This document shows positions 1-4,850 of a stretch of DNA of 8,754 bases, one piece after another (the stretch's first letter is position 1; each line of letters starts with the position of its first letter). The DNA comes from F1-60-MAGs149 sp044369995. Its GTDB lineage: Bacteria > Actinomycetota > Thermoleophilia > Gaiellales > F1-60-MAGs149. Location of the stretch: the NCBI GenBank assembly GCA_044369995.1, contig JBILWG010000077.1, positions 1-8,754 on the forward strand. Direction: 5' to 3'. A program made the position numbers and the translations under genes. The notes under the pieces were generated by a model. The model did not search any database and was not told the DNA's origin. It saw only the letters and a program-made list of their open reading frames with translations.

Positions 1-1
1 G

Positions 2-436
2 GCGTGCGATGCCGGCCACCTGACGAGCCCGGACGAGACTGGCGCGGGGCCGGCGCGTGCGATCGCCGCGGCGCTCGCGGATGCGGGACTCGCCCCGTCG
101 TCGATCGGATACGTGAATGCCCACGCGACGTCGACGCCGGTCGGCGATGCCGCGGAGGCCAGGGCGCTGGCCTTGGCGGGGCTCGCCGACGTGCCGGTCT
201 CGTCGACGAAGGGACAGCACGGCCATACGTTGGGTGCTGCGGGTGCGATCGAGGCGATCGCCGCGCTGGCCTGCTTCACGCGTGACCTCCTGCCCCCCGG
301 CGCCAACCTCGTCGACCCCGACGTGGAGCTGAACCTCGTCCGCACGGCGGCACCGGCTACGGCCGAGCACGTCATGTCGACGGGCTTCGGCTTCGGCGGC
401 CACGATGCCGCGCTGATCTTCCGGCGCCTGACCTAG
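2..436 (+). CDS. fabF: Beta-ketoacyl-ACP synthase II, C-terminal part (5' end outside window)
   Basis: This is the last 144 residues of a condensing enzyme that elongates acyl-ACP with malonyl-ACP in type II fatty acid synthesis in the cytoplasm. The frame is open from base 2, and it starts with a DAGHLTSPDETGAG-type segment typical of FabF. It then shows the first catalytic histidine in VNAHATSTPVGD (visible residue 41). The conserved lysine and second catalytic histidine follow in STKGQHGHTLGAAGAIEA (visible residues K70 and H75, five apart as in FabF). The end, FGFGGHDAALIFRR, is the usual KAS C-terminus. The active-site cysteine would lie upstream of the window. The stop is TAG at 434-436, immediately followed by a long inverted repeat. 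A specialised KAS from a polyketide-like or lipid cluster cannot be excluded, because the upstream genes are not visible. Confidence 0.93.
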   Translation, partial: ACDAGHLTSPDETGAGPARAIAAALADAGLAPSSIGYVNAHATSTPVGDAAEARALALAGLADVPVSSTKGQHGHTLGAAGAIEAIAALACFTRDLLPPGANLVDPDVELNLVRTAAPATAEHVMSTGFGFGGHDAALIFRRLT

Positions 437-437
437 C

Positions 438-586
438 CGTTCTGCCTCTGCGCCTGTGCGACGGTTGTCGCCGTTTGTCGGTGACAGGTCCAGGCGCACA
501 CGCTGCTCGCGGGTGTGGTCGGTGCGGCGATCCGGTGTGGATGCGACAAACGGCGACAACCGTCGCACAGGCGCAGAGGCAGAACG
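438..586. repeat. Perfect 43-bp inverted repeat with 63-nt spacer (REPIN/MITE-like)
   Basis: Bases 438-480 are the exact reverse complement of 544-586, with a 63-nt spacer at 481-543. The repeat lies between the convergent fabF-type and YbjQ-type genes and begins one base after the cytosine that follows the fabF stop codon. Each arm contains its own short hairpin, GCGAC-GGTT-GTCGC (458-471 in the left arm), so the design is a pair of hairpin-bearing units facing each other, as in REP doublets (REPINs). The flanks CCTAGC (432-437) and CCTGGC (587-592) agree at 5 of 6 bases and could be a worn target-site duplication. There is no T-tract, so this is not a standard intrinsic terminator, although the RNA from either strand would fold into a very stable hairpin. 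The repeat is seen directly; the mobile-element origin is inference. Confidence 0.9.
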
Positions 587-607
587 CCTGGCGGCGCGGT
601 GGCGTGG

Positions 608-928
608 CTAGAGCTTGGTGATCTTGCAGGCGGTGCCGTAGGCGCAGATCTCTGTGCCCATGTCCATCATCTCGGAGGTGTCGAAGCGCATGGCGATGAT
701 CGCGTTGGCGCCCTTCGACTCGGCCTCCTCGACGAGGCGCTGGATGCCCTCCTGGCGCCCCTCGTGCAGCATCTGCGTGAGGCTGCCGAGCTCGCCGCCG
801 AAGACCGACTTGAAGCTGGCGCCGAGTTGGCCCTTGATGCCGCGCGAGCGGACGGTCAGGCCGAAGACCTCGCCGATCACCTCGTCGACGCGGTAGCCAG
901 GTACGTCATTCATGGTTGTGATCAACAT
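608..928 (-). CDS. YbjQ/UPF0145-family protein (putative heavy-metal-binding domain)
   Basis: A 106-residue cytoplasmic protein of the YbjQ family, the usual length for the family. Family signs are the early GEVFGLTVRSRG strand, the helical segment containing MLHEGRQEGIQRLVEEAESKGANAIIAMRFD (about residues 53-83), and the end GTEICAYGTACKITKL. The central GANA(I/V)I motif is characteristic. The family is sometimes annotated as heavy-metal binding, but its biochemical role is not well established; two cysteines (95, 101) sit near the C-terminus. The start at 928 is set by AGGAGG at 937-942 with an 8-nt gap. The reading frame stays open upstream to an ATG at 1057, but that extension runs through a duplicated piece of the neighbouring gene and is not protein-like. 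The stop is TAG at 608-610, convergent with the fabF-type gene. Confidence 0.88.
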   Translation of the reverse strand: MLITTMNDVPGYRVDEVIGEVFGLTVRSRGIKGQLGASFKSVFGGELGSLTQMLHEGRQEGIQRLVEEAESKGANAIIAMRFDTSEMMDMGTEICAYGTACKITKL

Positions 929-936
929 CGCGTGTT

Positions 937-942
937 CCTCCT
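937..942 (-). promoter_or_regulatory. Ribosome binding site of the YbjQ-family gene
   Basis: On the minus strand the sequence reads AGGAGG, eight bases before the ATG at 928. This perfect Shine-Dalgarno core decides the start codon against the longer in-frame start at 1057. Confidence 0.85.
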
Positions 943-1000
943 CCGGGTTCCATCCACGGACGCTAGTGCCTCGACGGTGCGAGCGCACGGGGCGAGCCTC

Positions 1001-1166
1001 GCAGCCGGGTTGCGTATCCGCGGTCGAGACAGTGCACGGCGAGCCCGCCGAGGCCAACCACCGTCAGGAGGACGGCGAGCCCCGCAGCCGGGTTCAGTAT
1101 CCGCGGTCGAGATAGCGCACGGCGAGTCCGCCGAGGCCAACCACCGTCAGAAGGACGGCGAGCCCC
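1001..1166 (-). repeat. 83-bp tandem duplication of a gene's 3' end (two diverged copies)
   Basis: Bases 1001-1083 and 1084-1166 are two adjacent copies of an 83-bp unit, with 77 of 83 bases identical. Differences are at 1012/1095, 1013/1096, 1030/1113, 1033/1116, 1044/1127 and 1068/1151. Copy 1084-1166 holds the last 24 codons and stop of the minus-strand gene that ends at 1094, plus 10 bases beyond it. Copy 1001-1083 lies past that stop and, in the corresponding phase, still encodes GLAVLLTVVGLGGLAVHCLDRGY. Its stop codon TGA has become GCA, and that phase continues to a TAG at 963-965. Similarity extends about ten bases further left (991-1000 against 1074-1083). The unit is not a multiple of three, so the two copies are out of frame with each other. 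The extra copy forms most of the gap upstream of the YbjQ-type gene. Confidence 0.92.
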
Positions 1167-1651
1167 GCGAGCACGATCACGGGCAGCGGTACGTCAGCCT
1201 CCGCACCGGCGACGTCGAGCGCGGCCTGCGTCTGCACCGCGCCGGTACGCGCCTCGGCGGTGATCGTCGGCTCGATCGTCTCGGTGGGCACGACCTCCGT
1301 CGGCACCGGCAGCGTCTCCACCGGTGTGGTGTCGACCGGCTGCGTGTCGACCGGCGTGGACTCCGTCGTGGCCGGCTCGTTCGCCTTGGCGTCCGCGGCC
1401 TTGTCTCGGGCCCGCGCGGCCCGGATTGCGCCCATGATGCCCGAGTACATGCGGGCATCGGGATCGACCTGCTTCAGCGCCGAGGCGTAGCACTCTTGGG
1501 TGTGGTACTTGAGGCGCCCGCTGAAGAAGTACTCGTTGATTACCTGCTTGCCGCAGTTGGCGGCCTGCGCCGGCGGCGCCGTGCCGAGTGCGGTTCCGCA
1601 CACCATGGTGGCGACGAGTAGGCTCAGCAGGAAGAGGACACGGCGGGACAC
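1094..1651 (-). CDS. Secreted protein with Thr/Pro-rich linker and C-terminal membrane anchor, unknown function
   Basis: I do not recognise a named family for this 185-residue protein. A signal peptide (about residues 1-31, hydrophobic LFLLSLLVATMVCGTALG, then APPAQA-A) implies export. A short conserved-looking domain follows (about 32-83) with cysteines 33 and 54 that could form a disulfide. Next is a Thr/Pro/Val/Glu-rich linker (about 92-130) with repeated VDT/VET-P units, which would span the wall. One hydrophobic helix (about 157-178) and a short RYLDRGY tail close it, so it is probably held in the membrane with the domain outside. The start is GTG at 1651; an in-frame stop at 1658-1660 rules out a longer form. 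TAGAGT lies 8 nt before the GTG. It follows the O-antigen-ligase-type gene by 39 nt, which suggests an envelope role. Its 3' end is duplicated just downstream. Confidence 0.8.
   Translation of the reverse strand: MSRRVLFLLSLLVATMVCGTALGTAPPAQAANCGKQVINEYFFSGRLKYHTQECYASALKQVDPDARMYSGIMGAIRAARARDKAADAKANEPATTESTPVDTQPVDTTPVETLPVPTEVVPTETIEPTITAEARTGAVQTQAALDVAGAEADVPLPVIVLAGLAVLLTVVGLGGLAVRYLDRGY
1330..1355 (-). repeat. Short 15-nt-period repeat in the Thr/Pro linker coding region
   Basis: TGTCGACCGGC (plus strand) occurs at 1330-1340 and again at 1345-1355, with a weaker relative just before at about 1315-1325. The repeat encodes the VDTQPVDTTPVET part of the linker. It may make linker length variable between strains. 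Confidence 0.6.
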
Positions 1652-1659
1652 GGCATCTC

Positions 1660-1665
1660 ACTCTA
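1660..1665 (-). promoter_or_regulatory. Candidate -10 box (TAGAGT) for a leaderless start at 1651
   Basis: On the minus strand TAGAGT lies 8 nt before the GTG start at 1651. This TANNNT spacing would place transcription start at or next to the start codon. No good Shine-Dalgarno site is present. The palindrome ACACGTGT (1681-1688) lies about where a -35 element or an operator would be. It may give the gene its own promoter inside the module. Confidence 0.4.
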
Positions 1666-1690
1666 CCGGCGTCGCCCGGAACACGTGTGA

Positions 1691-3616
1691 TTACGGGGTG
1701 GCGACCGGGACCGCGTCGAGCACGACGTACACCGATTCGTCGCCGCCCGACAGTTTGGCGGCCCATTCCAGTGCCTGGCGCCCGCCTGCCGGATCGTCCC
1801 AGGCGAAGGCCAGGTAGGTGCCATAGGCCAGCCAGGCTTCGTAGTTCTTGGGTTCGAGGCGAAGCGCCGTCTGCAGGGCGCGCCGCGCGCCGGACGAGTC
1901 GCCGAGCGATTCGCGGGCATCGGCCTCGGCCAGGAGCGGCGGCACGGCCAGTGGGTTGTAGCGGTGGGCACTCGACGCCAGCGCCAGGGCCGTGGCGGGC
2001 TGATCGACGATCAGGTTCTGGCTCTCGGTGCTCTGGCGTGCGCTGAGCCAGAACGGAACGGCGAACAGCCCCGCGGCGATCAGGCCGACGCAGAGCAGGC
2101 CGGCCAGCGCGCGCCCAGGCGGCGTGATGCGCGTCTGCGCGCGCCCGGCCGGTGCGATCGCGCCGATCGCGGCGTAGAGCACGACACCCTCGGCGGCCAG
2201 GCTCCAATCGACGTCGACGAGGCCCTGGAGGAGGAACGCGAGAGCCGCGACGGCGACGACGGTCGCGCCGATGGCATCGCCGGGTCGCGGACGGCGGATG
2301 CCGGAGATCGCCATGACGACGAGGGCGATGCCTGCGGCGATGAAGGGGATCCCGCCGAGCAGTCCGACTCCGGCCAGGACCTCCAGGATCGTGTTGTGGG
2401 CGGAGTCGGTGATCTGCGTCGGGTTCTGCGTGATCTGCTCGAGCAGCCGGAAGGTGCCCGCACCCCAGCCGTGCCAGGGCTCGGCGGTGAAGCCATCCCA
2501 GGCCGTCGCCCACCAGTGATCGCGATAGTTCGAGCCGATGCCGACGCGCACGCCGGCCTGGCCGACGGGGCTCGTGAAGCCCGCGCGAATCGCGTCGATC
2601 GTGCCCTGGATGCCGCCGGCCCGAATCACCACGGCAAGGCCCAGCAGCGCGAGGCCCCCGGCTGCAATGAGGAGAGTGCGGCGCGTGGCCCGGCGCGGCG
2701 TGCCGCGCGGATCGTTGCCCGGCAGGATGCGATGGAAGAACGCGGCGATGATGGCGCCGAGCAGGGCGGAGACGAGCAGGATCCCGATCAGCTGCCAGCC
2801 CGCGGGCAGCACGCTCTGCTGCGGCGCCGTGAAGGCGGTCCAGGAGGCGGCGCGAAAGCCGAGCAGCACCGCCGGGCCGATCGCGATGAGGCCGGCCAGG
2901 CGCATACGCGGCGGGGTTGGCAGGACCAGCAAGAGCACCACGATGCCGATCACCGTCAGGCCCAAGCCGGAACGCGAGGAGGTCAGCACGAGCGCCAGCG
3001 CGTTGACTGCCGCGATGGCACCACCGAGTGCGCGCAGCCGCAGGTCGCGATGCGCCGCGAGCGCCAGGCCGCCGAAGACGCCGGCCAGCGCCAGCACGGC
3101 AAGGGCATTCGGCAGTGTGAGGGTCCCGGAGAGACGCGGGCTCAGCTGCACGCCAGTGGTGGCCGAGAAGGAGCGCGCGACCAGCGCCCAGGTGCTGGCG
3201 ACGGTGGCCAGCGCGGTCAGGGCCGTGGCGAACGCGACGCCCGGGCGGGGCAACGCGGGACCGAGCAGCACGCCGAGGGCAAGCGCACCGAGGTAGCCGG
3301 AGGCGAGAATCGCGGTCGAGACCGACTGCGCGGGCGAGAGCGACCAGAAGCCCGACAATGCGGCGATCGCGGCGAAGAGTGCGAGGCCACCGGCCGCCAC
3401 GAGACCCGCGGGACGGGGTAGCGCGAAGGGCCATCGACCCACGGCCATCAATCCGAGCACCACGCCGGCGGGGAGCGCTGTACCGGCGGCGATCAGCTCG
3501 GTGGCGCCCGGCGCGATGCCACCGGCGCCGAAGAAGACGCCCCAGATCGCGAGGATCGCGCCGGGTGCCGCCAGCAGCACGGCAGCGGTGGGGCTCAGGC
3601 GAGGTAGCGGACGCAC
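1691..3616 (-). CDS. O-antigen ligase/polymerase-family membrane protein with C-terminal TPR-like region
   Basis: This 641-residue polytopic membrane protein probably joins or polymerises lipid-linked glycans outside the membrane (Wzy/WaaL, O-Antigen_lig family). About ten or more hydrophobic helices run from residue 11 to 490, with another at about 503-523. Family marks are TSSRSGL (212-218) at a helix end, and a large outside loop (about 333-410) that ends in GWGAGTF (383-389) and SAHNTILEVLAGVGLLGG (405-422). After the last helix, residues about 540-630 form helical repeats resembling TPRs (ARRALQTALRLEPKNYEAWLAYGTYLA), probably outside the membrane. The frame is open much further upstream, but that part overlaps the preceding gene. 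GTG at 3616 is the first plausible start after that gene's stop, 35 nt away. The substrate cannot be read from sequence. Confidence 0.87.
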   Translation of the reverse strand: MRPLPRLSPTAAVLLAAPGAILAIWGVFFGAGGIAPGATELIAAGTALPAGVVLGLMAVGRWPFALPRPAGLVAAGGLALFAAIAALSGFWSLSPAQSVSTAILASGYLGALALGVLLGPALPRPGVAFATALTALATVASTWALVARSFSATTGVQLSPRLSGTLTLPNALAVLALAGVFGGLALAAHRDLRLRALGGAIAAVNALALVLTSSRSGLGLTVIGIVVLLLVLPTPPRMRLAGLIAIGPAVLLGFRAASWTAFTAPQQSVLPAGWQLIGILLVSALLGAIIAAFFHRILPGNDPRGTPRRATRRTLLIAAGGLALLGLAVVIRAGGIQGTIDAIRAGFTSPVGQAGVRVGIGSNYRDHWWATAWDGFTAEPWHGWGAGTFRLLEQITQNPTQITDSAHNTILEVLAGVGLLGGIPFIAAGIALVVMAISGIRRPRPGDAIGATVVAVAALAFLLQGLVDVDWSLAAEGVVLYAAIGAIAPAGRAQTRITPPGRALAGLLCVGLIAAGLFAVPFWLSARQSTESQNLIVDQPATALALASSAHRYNPLAVPPLLAEADARESLGDSSGARRALQTALRLEPKNYEAWLAYGTYLAFAWDDPAGGRQALEWAAKLSGGDESVYVVLDAVPVATP

Positions 3617-3651
3617 AGCCCTGATGGTACGTGCCGCGCCGCCGAGGGCGG

Positions 3652-4182
3652 TTAGTGGCTGGTGAGGGGATCCGCGACGATCACGAGCAGGCGCGCGCCG
3701 CCGAGCTCGTCCTTGCGCACGCCATCCAGCGGCTGGGCGATCGCGTTGTCGAGCTGCAGGCGCTTGATCAGCGCGCGGGCGGCGGCGGGCCCGGCGGGAT
3801 CCGCCTGCTGGTACATGACGTACGTCTTCATGTAGCTGTGGTCCGGCGCGTCGCCGACGCTGACGATCGGATACTCCTTCACCATCAGCTGGCGGGCGGC
3901 CTCGGCTGCGATGCCATCGGCGCCGACGCCATTCCACACGATGACGGGCGTCTCGGTAACCGGTGGAGCGGGCACGACCGCGGCGGCGGTCGGCGCGGCG
4001 TTCGCGCTCGCGCGGTCGCTGATCACGCCGTAGAGGGCGAAGCCGGCCCAGAGCACGACAGCCAGCAGGATGGCCACTCCGGCGAGGATGCCCCAGGTCG
4101 CGAAGCGCTCCATGGAGCGTCGTCGGCGGACGGCGACCCACGCACCGGTGTCGAGGAGGAAGGGATTCTCTGCAGCAGCCAT
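3652..4182 (-). CDS. Membrane-anchored LytR_C-domain protein without an LCP catalytic domain
   Basis: A 176-residue protein with a basic N-terminus (RRRRSMERF), one transmembrane helix (about 29-52), an Ala/Pro linker (about 58-78) and a C-terminal LytR_C-type domain (about 79-171). The domain opens with the characteristic strand and turn PVIVWNGVGADGIAAEAARQL, followed by YPIVSVGDAPDHSYMKTYVMY and later RLLVIVAD. In many proteins this domain follows an LCP domain that attaches wall polymers to peptidoglycan; here the LCP part is absent and the domain would sit outside the membrane on its own anchor. It is first of three minus-strand genes, 35 nt before the O-antigen-ligase-type gene. ATG at 4182 is the likely start; there is no clear Shine-Dalgarno site. 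It is divergent from tmk, with an 80-nt gap. Confidence 0.82.
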   Translation of the reverse strand: MAAAENPFLLDTGAWVAVRRRRSMERFATWGILAGVAILLAVVLWAGFALYGVISDRASANAAPTAAAVVPAPPVTETPVIVWNGVGADGIAAEAARQLMVKEYPIVSVGDAPDHSYMKTYVMYQQADPAGPAAARALIKRLQLDNAIAQPLDGVRKDELGGARLLVIVADPLTSH

Positions 4183-4229
4183 AGCGGGAGGTGCGTTCTC
4201 CGCGACCGGTGCCGTTCCTGCCGAGGTGC

Positions 4230-4242
4230 GCCCGAAACGGGC
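4230..4242. promoter_or_regulatory. Short perfect palindrome GCCCG-AAA-CGGGC in the divergent promoter region
   Basis: A 5-bp perfect inverted repeat with a 3-nt centre lies in the 80-nt gap between the divergent LytR_C gene and tmk. It overlaps the position where the -35 element of the proposed tmk promoter should be, so it could be an operator. A chance occurrence in GC-rich DNA is equally possible. Confidence 0.3.
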
Positions 4243-4250
4243 CTGCGGAC

Positions 4251-4256
4251 TACTCT
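4251..4256 (+). promoter_or_regulatory. Candidate -10 box (TACTCT) for leaderless tmk transcription
   Basis: TACTCT ends exactly 6 nt before the tmk ATG at 4263, which would put transcription start on the A of the start codon. No Shine-Dalgarno site lies upstream of that ATG. This is the arrangement of leaderless genes common in Actinobacteria; the assignment here is inference. Confidence 0.5.
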
Positions 4257-4262
4257 TGTTAC

Positions 4263-4850
4263 ATGTTCGTGAGCCTCGAGGGCCCCGACGGGGTCGGCAA
4301 GACCACCCAGGCGGCGCTCCTCGCCGAGCGCCTGCGCGGCCTCGGCCTTGACGTGGTGCAGTGTCGCGAGCCCGGCGGCACCGAGCTGGGTGAGCGCGTC
4401 CGGGCGCTGCTGCTCGATCCGGCGGTGACGATGGGCGATCGTGCCGAGGCGCTCCTGTTCGCGGCGGCGCGTGCCGAGATCACCCAGGAGGTGATCGCGC
4501 CGGCTCTTGGACGCGGCGCGTGGGTCGTGTGCGACCGGTTCATCGACAGCTCGCTGGTGTACCAGGGCCTCGCCCGTGGCCTCGGCGTCGAGCCGATTCG
4601 CGACGTCTCGCTGTTCGCCACCGCGGACGTCCTGCCGGCGCGCACGCTCGTGCTGCACGGCGTGGATCGTCGCGCTGCCGAGCCCGACCGCATGGAGGCG
4701 GCCGGTGCCGACTTCCATGCACGGGTCGCCGACGGCTTTCTCGAGCTGGCGAGGGTCGCGCCCGAGCGGGTCCGGCTGGTGGATGCCCGCGGCGAGCAGG
4801 CCGAGGTGGCGGCTCGGATCTGGGACGCGCTGGCGGGGCTCACGCCATGA
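4263..4850 (+). CDS. tmk: Thymidylate (dTMP) kinase
   Basis: Phosphorylates dTMP to dTDP with ATP in the cytoplasm, on the path to dTTP. The 195-residue length is close to the usual 200-210. The P-loop is GPDGVGKTTQ (residues 7-16), followed by the dTMP-binding REPGGTE (35-41), DRAEALLFAAARAE (59-72) and the DRF motif in VVCDRFIDSSLVYQG (88-102). The lid-side segment DRMEAAGADFHARVADGFLELA (142-163) is also present. The stretch just before the lid (VLHGVDRRAAEPDRME) is shorter than in many homologues. The start at 4263 puts the P-loop at residue 7, as in the family; an in-frame ATG at 4191 would add 24 non-conserved residues and run into the divergent gene's upstream region. The stop overlaps the next ATG (ATGA), so translation is probably coupled to the delta' gene. 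Confidence 0.96.
   Translation: MFVSLEGPDGVGKTTQAALLAERLRGLGLDVVQCREPGGTELGERVRALLLDPAVTMGDRAEALLFAAARAEITQEVIAPALGRGAWVVCDRFIDSSLVYQGLARGLGVEPIRDVSLFATADVLPARTLVLHGVDRRAAEPDRMEAAGADFHARVADGFLELARVAPERVRLVDARGEQAEVAARIWDALAGLTP

Noticed and set aside
438..586. Inverted repeat read as an intrinsic terminator
   Set aside because: The stem is much longer than normal, the 63-nt loop is too large, and no T-tract follows either arm. It may still affect transcript ends.
438..586. Inverted repeat read as a CRISPR fragment
   Set aside because: There are only two units, in opposite orientation, with no further spaced copies and no cas genes.
929..1057. Extended N-terminus of the YbjQ-family gene to 1057
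   Set aside because: The extension is translated from the duplicated gene tail in another phase. AGGAGG eight bases before 928 and the family length support the shorter form.
1964..3421. Open frame of 485 codons on the plus strand opposite the O-antigen-ligase-type gene
   Set aside because: It is highly charged low-complexity antisense of a membrane-protein gene, with no recognisable motif or ribosome site.
1194..3434. Very long open frame on the minus strand overlapping the O-antigen-ligase-type and exported-protein genes
   Set aside because: It is rich in Arg/Pro/Ala/Gly with no domain pattern and lies in another frame of two clearly recognisable genes, a common result of high GC.
4191..4262. 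Longer tmk start at 4191
   Set aside because: The added 24 residues are not like the family, and the ATG at 4263 puts the P-loop at the usual position with a well-placed TACTCT box.
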